A DNA stretch of 64,000 nt from Bacteroidota bacterium (GTDB taxonomy: Bacteria > Bacteroidota > Ignavibacteria > Palsa-1295), in contig JAFDZW010000002.1 of NCBI GenBank assembly GCA_018266755.1, positions 124,001-188,000 of the forward strand, written 5' to 3'. Below, one piece after another: positions 1-7,799 of this stretch. Numbering within the stretch: position 1 is the first letter of the stretch; every line of letters begins with the position of its first letter. The translations under genes were made by a program, and so were the position numbers. Under the pieces are notes generated by a model. It did not search any database. It was given only the letters and a program-made list of their open reading frames with translations, and was not told the origin of the DNA.

Positions 1-74
1 CCCTCTTACGGGAAATTCTGCGCGAGATCGAACTCGACATTGACGGTTTGGAGAATGCGTTGAAGCAACTCTGA
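1..74 (+). CDS. 3' end of an unidentified protein (partial)
   Basis: Only the last 23 codons and a TGA stop (72-74) are in the window; the reading frame begins at base 3. The tail (ending GLENALKQL) alternates acidic and leucine/isoleucine residues like an amphipathic helix. The family cannot be named from so little. The gene converges on ftsK with 14 bases between the two stops and no clear terminator between them. Confidence 0.5.
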   Translation, partial: LLREILREIELDIDGLENALKQL

Positions 75-88
75 GCAGTCGCTTGCCC

Positions 89-3000
89 CTACACCAGCCC
101 CTGCAAATACACATCGAGCTGAGCATCCGTCTCCACGAGAACTTCTCTGGCTTTTGCGCCATCAGCGGGACCGACGATGCCGGTGCGTTCTAATTCGTCG
201 ACAATGCGTGCTGCGCGGGAGTAGCCGATCTTCAAACGGCGCTGCAGCATGGAGGTGCTAGCCTGTCCGTGTTGCACGACGCAGCGCGCTGCATCTTCGA
301 ACATCGGGTCGAGGTCACCGTCATCCGAACCGCCGCCGGAGCCGCCGCGTTGCTTGACTGACGGCAATCGCCACGGGTGCGAGTACGAATAACCCGGACC
401 ACGCTGGTTCGCGATGGCTTCGACAATTCCTTCTACTTCTTCGGTGGAGATGTACGGCGCTTGCAAGCGGATCGGCTTCGGTGTGCCGCTCGGCAAGTAG
501 AGCATGTCGCCGTTACCGAGCAATTGTTCTGCGCCCATCGAATCGAGGATCGTGCGCGAATCGACTTTCGTCGCAACCTGATAGGCGATACGCGCCGGGA
601 AATTTGCTTTGATCACGCCCGTGATGACATCCACCGACGGGCGCTGCGTGGCAAGTATGAGATGAATGCCGACGGCGCGGGCCATCTGCGCCAATCGGCA
701 GATCGGCTCTTCGATGTCGCGGCCGGCGGTGATCATGAGGTCTGCAAGTTCGTCGATCACAACGACGATGTACGGCAGATGATAATGCTGCTCGTCCTGC
801 GTGCTCTTGAGCTTGCCTTGTGCAACTTTGAGATTGTAATCCGCAAGCGAGCGTACAGCGGCTTTCGCAAGTTTATCGTAGCGACGCTCCATCTCGATCA
901 CACAGGCTTGCAATGCAAGCACGGCATACGCCGGCGTCGTGACGATCTCCTCGCCCACTTCCGGCGAGACGATCAGGAAGTGATCTTTGAGTGCGCGATA
1001 GAGCGAGAGCTCGATCTTCTTCGGATCGACGATGACGAACTTCACATCGCGCGGACTCTTCGCATAGAGAAGCGACGTCAGAATGCCGTTCACACCGACT
1101 GACTTACCCGCGCCGGTCGCACCGGCGATGAGCAAGTGCGGCATCTTCGAAAGATCGTCAATATAGACGTCACCCGAGATCGTCTTGCCGAGCGCGAGCG
1201 GCAGGTTCATCTTCGAGTTGATGAATGCGGGGCTTTCGAGCACCGAGCGCATGTGCACCATCTTCGGATGGTCATTCGGGATCTCGATACCGATCGTGCC
1301 ACGTCCGGGCATCGGCGCGATGATGCGAATGCCGCGCGCCTTCATCGCGAGCGCGATGTCGTCGGTGAGGTTGCCGACCGTCGAAACCTTCACGCCTTCT
1401 GCGGGAGTAAACTCGTAGAGCGTTACGACAGGACCCGGCGTCACGACGATATTCTCAATCTCGACACCGAACTGTGCGAGCTTATCGCGAAGGATCGTGC
1501 CCTTCATCTCGAGCTCTGCTGCATCGGCATCCAACTCATCGCCCGGACGCGATGGCGTCAGGATCTCGATGGAGGGATGACGATACTTTGCCAGACTTTC
1601 GTTGTACGGATTCTCGGGGATGATATCCGACGGCACCGAGCCGAAGAGCGTGGTCGCAACTTTCTTCTCCGCAGGGATCACCGGCGCAGCCGCCGCAATC
1701 GCTGGGATGTCGGGAATCACTTCGTCGATCGATTTCGAGTGCGGCAACACTTCGTTCGACAATGCTTTTTCATCGCCGATCTCGATTGCCGGCACAACTG
1801 CTTCGGGTGCAGGAAGCTGCGACTCAGCCGTTGGTTCTTGTTCCTCGATAGGCTGCACGTGCGGCACCGAAGCGATCGGTGGTGTCGGCTTGGGCGCAGG
1901 TGCAAGCGGCTCATCGGCAATATCGCTCGGCAGGATGCGAACTGCTTTGTGTGCAGGGATGCTCGCGCCGCCATTCGACAGGCGCGACATCGCGGCTGCT
2001 TTGTCGCCGAGGAGACCGTCGTCCGAGCGGGTGATGCGCGTCGGGTTCGGTCGTGGTGCGGGTACGCCGTTCTTCGGTGCGGGGCGTACTTTCAGGAATG
2101 GGGTCTCGTCCGCTTTCGCCGTGGCAGGGGCGTTCTGTCGGATCGTAATGATATCCCGGGCAGGGTTCTCGTGTTGTTCGTCTTCTTCGTGTACCGGCGG
2201 TTCGAACTTCGGCTCCGGCGCAATAATGACATTCTTCGGCAACTCTTGCTTTGGTGCCGCACGCTTGATCGTCACTTCCGGCTCGGCTGATTTCTTCGCT
2301 TGCGGTGCAGCATGGACGACCGGTGCTTTCGGTTCGGGTGTTGGCGGGACGGGCTCATGAGCTTCGATACTCACATCTTCACCGAGCGGTTCATCGAGAT
2401 CAATCCCATTCTCTTCGGCATGTTTGCGCGCACGACGCGCTTCGCGCTTGTCCCAAAACTCGATCAGCTTGAGTCGCGTCTTCGCCGTCACGCCCGTGTA
2501 CCCTTCCTGCAAGCGGCGGAATGTGAGCTCGATATCGAGATCGATCGCAAAGACAAGCATCACGACAAAACTTGTCGCGTAAATGATCAGCGCACCGATC
2601 GAACCGATAAGCCGGGTAAACGTTTGCCCGAGGAATTGCCCCACGGCGCCAGACCATTCACGATCGAGATGCGGTAATACCTGAATCAGCTGTGTCGTCC
2701 CGATCGTTGCGGAGAACAAGATCGCGCAGATCAGCATGAAGCTCGTTGCAAGCGTCAGGCGTCGGCGCTGCTTGGCGCTGAAGCGGAAGAGCGCAAGCGA
2801 CCACCATCCCATAAAGAACGGGAAGATGATCGAGGCGTAGCCGATTGTTTTATTGATAAAGAAATTCGCGATCATCGCGCCGACAAGCCCGACCCAGTTA
2901 TGGACGGTGTCGGCGTTCGCGTTGACGACCGGATCGCTGCGTAAAAAGATCGCGGGAAGATCGCCGATACGCGTTTCAGCCTGCGGCGCATCTTGTGCAC

Positions 3001-3517
3001 TGTAGCTGACGATCGCTAAGAGGATGAAGACCGCCATAACGACAAGGATTACGCCGAGCGACTGGCGCTTCTTGACATTCGTATCCGGCTTCTTCGGTGG
3101 TGTCTTGAGCTTCAGTTCGATCTGCTCACCGTCGGTTGCGGCGGTAGCAGCGGCTTTGCTGGAGCGGCGACGGGTTTTAGTCGGTGTGGGTGCTGGCTCC
3201 GGATCCGGTTCTTCTGCGGCAACTTCCTCGAGTTCTTCACTCAGTCGCTTCGGCATCGGCCGAGCTCCGCGAGCGCGGCGTGTCCGTGTCGAAGGTTCTA
3301 CCGAGGGTGGGATATCTAATGGCCGGCGACGAGCAAAGGCAGGTTCTGGATCGTCGAGAGCCGGGTCGTCTATCTCTTGCGGGTAGAGGAATTCGTCTTC
3401 TTCCTGGGGGTACAGGGGCGGTGCAGAATATCCGCGTGCGGCACCATTCGAACCGCGGTTCGAACCGTTACCATACGGCGTGTATTGTCGAGCGGATCTG
3501 GCTTCCTGTCCCGTCAC
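89..3517 (-). CDS. ftsK: DNA translocase FtsK/SpoIIIE
   Basis: Septum-anchored ATPase that pumps chromosomal DNA during division and dimer resolution. The N-terminal part holds about four membrane segments (roughly residues 155-330). A long Pro/Glu/Ala-rich linker follows (about 360-640), then the motor with Walker A GATGAGKS near residue 799, Walker B VVVIDELADL, and a C-terminal winged-helix gamma domain (about 1055-1130, with RRLKIGYSRAARIVDELE) that in the family reads KOPS sites. The length (1142 aa) fits FtsK with an expanded linker. Start choice: the frame is open to a TTG at 3559, but a TAnnTTTG-like -7 box covers 3557-3564, so the GTG at 3515-3517 is preferred. It lies downstream of comB on the same strand with a short gap and may be cotranscribed in part. 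The family call is firm; the exact start is not. Confidence 0.93.
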   Translation of the reverse strand: MTGQEARSARQYTPYGNGSNRGSNGAARGYSAPPLYPQEEDEFLYPQEIDDPALDDPEPAFARRRPLDIPPSVEPSTRTRRARGARPMPKRLSEELEEVAAEEPDPEPAPTPTKTRRRSSKAAATAATDGEQIELKLKTPPKKPDTNVKKRQSLGVILVVMAVFILLAIVSYSAQDAPQAETRIGDLPAIFLRSDPVVNANADTVHNWVGLVGAMIANFFINKTIGYASIIFPFFMGWWSLALFRFSAKQRRRLTLATSFMLICAILFSATIGTTQLIQVLPHLDREWSGAVGQFLGQTFTRLIGSIGALIIYATSFVVMLVFAIDLDIELTFRRLQEGYTGVTAKTRLKLIEFWDKREARRARKHAEENGIDLDEPLGEDVSIEAHEPVPPTPEPKAPVVHAAPQAKKSAEPEVTIKRAAPKQELPKNVIIAPEPKFEPPVHEEDEQHENPARDIITIRQNAPATAKADETPFLKVRPAPKNGVPAPRPNPTRITRSDDGLLGDKAAAMSRLSNGGASIPAHKAVRILPSDIADEPLAPAPKPTPPIASVPHVQPIEEQEPTAESQLPAPEAVVPAIEIGDEKALSNEVLPHSKSIDEVIPDIPAIAAAAPVIPAEKKVATTLFGSVPSDIIPENPYNESLAKYRHPSIEILTPSRPGDELDADAAELEMKGTILRDKLAQFGVEIENIVVTPGPVVTLYEFTPAEGVKVSTVGNLTDDIALAMKARGIRIIAPMPGRGTIGIEIPNDHPKMVHMRSVLESPAFINSKMNLPLALGKTISGDVYIDDLSKMPHLLIAGATGAGKSVGVNGILTSLLYAKSPRDVKFVIVDPKKIELSLYRALKDHFLIVSPEVGEEIVTTPAYAVLALQACVIEMERRYDKLAKAAVRSLADYNLKVAQGKLKSTQDEQHYHLPYIVVVIDELADLMITAGRDIEEPICRLAQMARAVGIHLILATQRPSVDVITGVIKANFPARIAYQVATKVDSRTILDSMGAEQLLGNGDMLYLPSGTPKPIRLQAPYISTEEVEGIVEAIANQRGPGYSYSHPWRLPSVKQRGGSGGGSDDGDLDPMFEDAARCVVQHGQASTSMLQRRLKIGYSRAARIVDELERTGIVGPADGAKAREVLVETDAQLDVYLQGLV

Positions 3518-3556
3518 AAAAAAATCTAATTCCCCACAATATAGAACTTTTCCCCA

Positions 3557-3564
3557 CAAATATA
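3557..3564 (-). promoter_or_regulatory. Putative Bacteroidota -7 element upstream of ftsK
   Basis: On the minus strand this reads TATATTTG, an exact match to the TAnnTTTG -7 consensus of the Bacteroidota housekeeping sigma factor. It sits about 40 bases upstream of the GTG start at 3517 and overlaps the alternative TTG start at 3559. No convincing -33 element was found. Confidence 0.4.
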
Positions 3565-3609
3565 ATCACAAATTGCGGGTATTGGTTCTATCGTTGTGAA
3601 AAAAGAGGA

Positions 3610-4344
3610 TTAGATCTTCTTTTTAATGACAGTCTGTTCCATGACCGGGACGATCGGGACGCTATCAACTTGGCTGGAGGTGACGATATCGTCGGCAAAT
3701 CCGATGGAGGTGAGGTACTTCCCGTGGTCGCTCTGCTGCAGGGTGCCGAGAATATCGCGGCCGTATTCTTTTGCAATCGACAGTACCGTGCGTGCGCTGT
3801 CGGTGAGTTCGATCTCACGTTGCTTGGAAAGATGATCCACGAGCATACCGGCGCAAGTGGCATCTTCGAGCGAGAAATCGTCTTCGCGGCCGCTGCAGAC
3901 GATCGTCAGGCCGGTCTCTTCAATATCTGGCAGCGCGAGCAGCGCATTAACCGACGCACTGAGGTTCACAAAACCTGCGACGTAGCAATGACGAGCATAC
4001 TTCGAGCGGGTGAGCGCGACAGCGCCGTTCGTCGTCGTGAGGATCAACGACTTTCCTTCGACCGCCTCCTTCGTGTACTCCGCGGGCGAGTTACCGAGCT
4101 TGAACCCTTCGATGCGCTTCCCCCCTCGTTCGCCACAGAGGATGGTGGACGTACTGAAGAGATTCCCGACGATCTTCATTGCCTGATCGACCGACGCGAC
4201 CGGAATGATCTCGCGCGCACCGGCAGCCATCGCATACGTGATGGTCGTCGATGCGCGAAGCACGTCGATGACGACGACGGTCTTATCGCGAAGCAATAAT
4301 TCGTCGATATGCGATGGGCTGAAATATACTCTGACTCGTATCAT
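3610..4344 (-). CDS. comB: 2-phosphosulfolactate phosphatase family protein (ComB)
   Basis: ComB hydrolyses 2-phosphosulfolactate to sulfolactate in coenzyme M biosynthesis. In bacteria without coenzyme M the family is widespread and its substrate is uncertain. The 244-aa length matches the family. Signatures include VVVIDVLRASTTI near the N-terminus, the GERGG segment followed by GFKLGNSP, LTTTNGA, and CSGREDDFSLEDATCAG. The ATG start leaves almost no N-terminal extension. It lies upstream of ftsK on the same strand. The fold assignment is secure; the physiological reaction here is inference. Confidence 0.88.
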   Translation of the reverse strand: MIRVRVYFSPSHIDELLLRDKTVVVIDVLRASTTITYAMAAGAREIIPVASVDQAMKIVGNLFSTSTILCGERGGKRIEGFKLGNSPAEYTKEAVEGKSLILTTTNGAVALTRSKYARHCYVAGFVNLSASVNALLALPDIEETGLTIVCSGREDDFSLEDATCAGMLVDHLSKQREIELTDSARTVLSIAKEYGRDILGTLQQSDHGKYLTSIGFADDIVTSSQVDSVPIVPVMEQTVIKKKI

Positions 4345-4524
4345 TCTGGAGCTAATGCGCGTCGGGTCTTATTTTGAAGAGCGCAATACAACGACAATTC
4401 CCAGTGGCTGGTTCAGGGGGTAATCCGTATGCATCACATATGCAGTGCAGACGAACCTCGGGCGTGGAACAATTCCTGACGCTTCGTTGATGTTTCGAAT
4501 GATATTTCCATCGTTCATTGTCCT

Positions 4525-5511
4525 ATGCCCCATTGGTATCATCGTAGCATTGCGTATGCCGTCATCGCACAGATCGTTCTTCTGCTTTCTCTTTCACGTG
4601 AACTACGTGCCCAAGTGAGTACGGATACTCCCGATACATCGAAGGCCTATAATCTCGGGCGCGCGGTCAATTCTTCCCGTGATGAATCCTTCCCGTATAT
4701 CGCAACAGGGAATACGATTTTATACTTTACCTCGCGACGATTGACGAACAGTGATCTCCAGACCGACCGATGCTATTTTTCGACGCGCAATACCGATAGC
4801 ACGGGCGGAGAATGGAGCGCACCGAAGCTGTTGGAGGCATTCCATTCTGCGCTCTCCGCGAGCGGATCGATCTGTTTCGACGCAAGCGGTCGTGTGTACT
4901 TCGCCTCGGCCGAGCGTAACCCCGAACGAAATTATGTTTCGATCTACGAAGGACGATTCGACAGCGCCGGAGAATTACAGATCCGTGACTTGGGCGCACC
5001 GGTGAACGGTCATTCATGGAATTCCCAAATGAGCGTCACGAGTGACGGGAATACGATGTATTTCGCATCGGATCGTACTTCCCCCGATGGCGCAAGAAGT
5101 GGGATGCGTATTCCGCACATCTGGGTCACACACAGAACCTCCGAATCAACGTGGTCAACGCCAACGATGCTCGGCGAGCATGTCAACCGAACCAATTATA
5201 CTGCTACCCCGTGGATCTCACCAAACGGGAAAGTACTTTTGTTCGCATCCCAGGGAAATACCGTTCTTCGAACCCTCAGGATATATTACTGCAAGAAGGT
5301 CGGCCCGGGAGACGACGACTGGTCCGAGCGAATTGCCCTTCCTGCCCCGATCAATGCAGAGAATAATTCGCTCTGTCCAATGGTCGCGGCAGACGGGCAT
5401 ACGATCTATTTCGCATCCGACCGGAGCGGAGGATACGGCGGTTTGGATTTATACAAAACCCAACTACCGAAGCGGGTGCTCGACGACATCGGCACGGCAT
5501 TCGCCCGATGA
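4525..5511 (+). CDS. Exported PD40/TolB-type beta-propeller protein
   Basis: 328-aa protein with an N-terminal signal peptide (hydrophobic stretch in residues 10-25, cleavage likely after LRAQ). It carries repeated PD40 propeller blades: motifs of the form 'I/MYFASDR' recur four or five times (for example ILYFTSRR, MYFASDRTSPDG, LLFASQG, IYFASDRSGGYGGLDLYK). In Bacteroidota this fold occurs in periplasmic or outer-membrane proteins, often next to OmpA domains, and is presumed to bind peptide or peptidoglycan-associated partners. No OmpA or sorting domain is present, so a soluble periplasmic protein is likely. It is monocistronic and ends at a strong bidirectional terminator. Confidence 0.8.
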   Translation: MPHWYHRSIAYAVIAQIVLLLSLSRELRAQVSTDTPDTSKAYNLGRAVNSSRDESFPYIATGNTILYFTSRRLTNSDLQTDRCYFSTRNTDSTGGEWSAPKLLEAFHSALSASGSICFDASGRVYFASAERNPERNYVSIYEGRFDSAGELQIRDLGAPVNGHSWNSQMSVTSDGNTMYFASDRTSPDGARSGMRIPHIWVTHRTSESTWSTPTMLGEHVNRTNYTATPWISPNGKVLLFASQGNTVLRTLRIYYCKKVGPGDDDWSERIALPAPINAENNSLCPMVAADGHTIYFASDRSGGYGGLDLYKTQLPKRVLDDIGTAFAR

Positions 5512-5521
5512 TGTGAAAACG

Positions 5522-5549
5522 AAAAAGCCCGGCATTAGCCGGGCTTTTT
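5522..5549. terminator. Bidirectional intrinsic terminator
   Basis: A perfect 12-bp inverted repeat (AAAAAGCCCGGC / GCCGGGCTTTTT) with an ATTA loop lies between the convergent PD40 and OsmC genes. It has A and T tracts on the correct sides for both directions. Confidence 0.93.
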
Positions 5550-5572
5550 GTTTGCGCAAAAAGAAACAAGAC

Positions 5573-6004
5573 TCAGACGAGTTTGCCTTCGGCCGTGATC
5601 TCGGCGTTGAGTACGCGCGACACCGGGCAGCCAGCCTTCGCGGTTGCGACGGCTTCCTGGAACTTCGCGGCATCCGCACCCGGGATCTTCGCCGTCGTCG
5701 TGAGGTGGATCTTGGTAATCGTCCAGTCGCCCGATGCTTTGTCAATCGTCAGCGCGGCAGACGTATTGAGTTCTTCGGCCGTCATGCTCATCGAATCGAG
5801 CACGAAGGCGAGCTTCATCGTGAAGCAGGCTGCGTGTGCGGCGGCGATCAACTCTTCCGGGTTGGTGCCATTCTCATCGCCAAAACGGAACGCAGTGTTA
5901 TATGCTGCGTCGAGCGTCTTGGTCTGGGTCGAAACATGTCCCTTGCCATCCTTGCCAGCGCCATTCCACTTTGCGTTGCCGGTACGTGTAAATGCTGTTG
6001 CCAT
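5573..6004 (-). CDS. OsmC-family peroxiredoxin
   Basis: 143-aa thiol-dependent hydroperoxide reductase of the OsmC/Ohr fold, expected to reduce organic peroxides in the cytoplasm. The first catalytic Cys lies in the HAACFTMKL segment and the second in AGCPVSRVL. The N-terminal MATAFTRTGNAKWNG and the GTNPEELIAAAHAACF core are typical of OsmC rather than Ohr. The frame is open 53 codons upstream, but the ATG at 6002-6004 gives the normal family length. The gene stands alone and shares a bidirectional terminator with its convergent neighbour. Confidence 0.93.
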   Translation of the reverse strand: MATAFTRTGNAKWNGAGKDGKGHVSTQTKTLDAAYNTAFRFGDENGTNPEELIAAAHAACFTMKLAFVLDSMSMTAEELNTSAALTIDKASGDWTITKIHLTTTAKIPGADAAKFQEAVATAKAGCPVSRVLNAEITAEGKLV

Positions 6005-6238
6005 GATATTTCTGTAGTTTGGGTGAATAAACTCTGTTCGAAGACTAGTATGAACAGTATTCGCGGAAGAACGGATTCCGAGAGCGAACCGGACCATGGA
6101 GTGATATTGTGAGGAGAAATTTCGCCCGAACAACGCAATCAGAAATCTCGAAACGTGTGCCACGCTTCGAATGCGTACATTGCTTCGTAGTCAGCTGCGC
6201 GAACTCCTCGCAATGACATGTACACCAGTGAGCCCGAC

Positions 6239-7132
6239 TTAGGTCGTCGCCTTATACTGCACCGGCGGCTTCCAACTCTGCGCACCTCGGATTCCTTGTT
6301 CGTCGAGGATTTTTTGCAGGATCGGTTCGACCTTTTGCCGCTGTGCTTCGTCCTGGATCCGATGAGTGAGTTCGTCATAGGCCGAGCGTTCCGGGATGTT
6401 ATGGATCGCGTAGGTCACGACCTCGGATACTTTCTGCACCTTCCGCTTTTGAATGTAGAGCCATGTCGCAACCGCCATCACGACAACGATGCCGGCAACA
6501 AGCGACCAGATGATCCAACTGCTCGTACTCTTGACCTCTTTGCTCGTATTGTTGATTCCGTGATTGAGCGTATCGAGCAATGCGTGAATATATGCCTGAG
6601 GATAAGTACCGATCAGATGATTGACGAGTGTATCGAGCCGCATCTTGGTCGAATCTCCGATCGCGCGTTCGAGCAAGGCCGCAACATTATCCTGCGTCTT
6701 CTTGCCTAACACATCCTGCAGGATAAGCCCCACTTGCAGCCGCGCACTTCGACCGACGGCATTGATAAGCGAGTCGAGCCCGAGCCGGGTCTTTTTGCCC
6801 GTCAGAATACTAACGACACCGGAGATCGTCGAGTCGATCTTCGCGCGAGTCTTCGCATCGAGCAACGTGTCCTGTGCGCTTGCGACGAGTGTCGATGCAA
6901 GCGAACCGACAAGCGAGTCAAGTTGCTTCGTCGTTTTGGCATTGAGTAGAGAGTCCTTCACGCCGGTAATGAGCCCGCTGCCAACTGCACGAGTGAGCGA
7001 ATCGATACGGATGAGCTTCAGGTCGTTGAGTGCTTGCGTGACTTCGGGTGTGTGTACGGTTACGCAGCTTCCCACGGCGAATGGAAGCAGTACTGCGAGG
7101 AGAACGATGCGAATGCGATGGACGATGCTCAT
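6239..7132 (-). CDS. Lipoprotein with helical DSL repeats and a C-terminal membrane anchor (unknown function)
   Basis: 297 aa. The N-terminus looks like a lipoprotein signal (hydrophobic core, then VGSC as lipobox with Cys near residue 23). Residues of about 35-200 are degenerate helical repeats built around 'LDSL' motifs (QLDSLVGSL, KIDSTISG, GLDSLINAVG, RLDTLVNHL). A transmembrane helix (about 215-238) is followed by a basic segment and a helical tail ending in a KPPVQYKATT segment. A lipid anchor plus a second membrane span suggests a protein that could bridge membranes or a scaffold, but this is inference. No family is recognised. An IR element (7176-7265) lies just upstream. Confidence 0.6.
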   Translation of the reverse strand: MSIVHRIRIVLLAVLLPFAVGSCVTVHTPEVTQALNDLKLIRIDSLTRAVGSGLITGVKDSLLNAKTTKQLDSLVGSLASTLVASAQDTLLDAKTRAKIDSTISGVVSILTGKKTRLGLDSLINAVGRSARLQVGLILQDVLGKKTQDNVAALLERAIGDSTKMRLDTLVNHLIGTYPQAYIHALLDTLNHGINNTSKEVKSTSSWIIWSLVAGIVVVMAVATWLYIQKRKVQKVSEVVTYAIHNIPERSAYDELTHRIQDEAQRQKVEPILQKILDEQGIRGAQSWKPPVQYKATT

Positions 7133-7175
7133 ACGGGCGATGGGATATATACTATACGATGCAACTTGTCGTCGA

Positions 7176-7265
7176 TGTCATTGCGAGCGCTGTGTGGAAT
7201 CCGCAGCGGCAACTCATTTCGGAAGCCACGGTTGTCCCGGTTTCCTCTCTGAGGTCGCAATGACA
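7176..7265. repeat. Dispersed inverted-repeat element, CATTGCGAG type
   Basis: Bounded by an 11-bp perfect inverted repeat (TGTCATTGCGA at 7176-7186, TCGCAATGACA at 7255-7265). The interior is about 70 bp with further partial complementarity. The ends resemble the CATTCTGAGCG family found elsewhere in this window (22064, 29110, 55174). It lies in the gap between the lipoprotein gene and the NTF2-like gene. Confidence 0.7.
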
Positions 7266-7273
7266 TTGGTGGA

Positions 7274-7789
7274 TCATTTCTTCTTCTTAAACAGACTTGC
7301 GATCGCTGCCCGCAACGTATAGATCGGGCTTTGCGGAAACATCAGCAGGAATTGCCCCAGCTTGGTGTTCGTATCGCGGATGACACCGATCGAGGCAAGG
7401 ATCTCCGTCTTGTCGAAGTAATTCACCTCCTTGATCAGCTTCCCGTTTTCGTCGAACTGATATAAGATGGCTCCTTGATAGGTCAGGGTCTTCCCCGTCG
7501 GCGGCAGCCCGGAGAAATCTCCGAGATGTGTGCCGACGAACTTGTATTGCAGGAAGACGTGACGCGACTCCTCGTCTTTGATCATGTGTTCGATCTCGAC
7601 CTTCATATCCGGCACACCGGCCATCGTATCGTGATAGAACGTGCTGATCGCGTCGCGCGAAGTGAAGGCCTCGTTGTTGGCATATATTTTATAATATGCG
7701 CCGTCGGGTCCGATGGTTGCCATCGTCGCTTCGAGGCTATGAATGTTCTCTGCCTCGATATGAGCTTTTGCAAGTGCGATAAGATCCAT
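7274..7789 (-). CDS. SnoaL/NTF2-like protein
   Basis: 171 aa from the ATG at 7787-7789; an in-frame start 15 codons upstream would run into the preceding gene. The fold is recognisable as an NTF2-like cone of the SnoaL type (start MDLIALAKAHIEAEN, then SRDAISTFYHD, and the ester-cyclase-like DFSGLPPTGKTLTYQGAILYQFDENGKLIKE). Members bind or isomerise small hydrophobic substrates. It follows the membrane-GMC oxidoreductase gene with a 10-base gap and is probably cotranscribed, suggesting it acts on the substrate or product of that oxidase. Substrate unknown. Confidence 0.8.
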   Translation of the reverse strand: MDLIALAKAHIEAENIHSLEATMATIGPDGAYYKIYANNEAFTSRDAISTFYHDTMAGVPDMKVEIEHMIKDEESRHVFLQYKFVGTHLGDFSGLPPTGKTLTYQGAILYQFDENGKLIKEVNYFDKTEILASIGVIRDTNTKLGQFLLMFPQSPIYTLRAAIASLFKKKK

Positions 7790-7799
7790 GTGTGATAAT

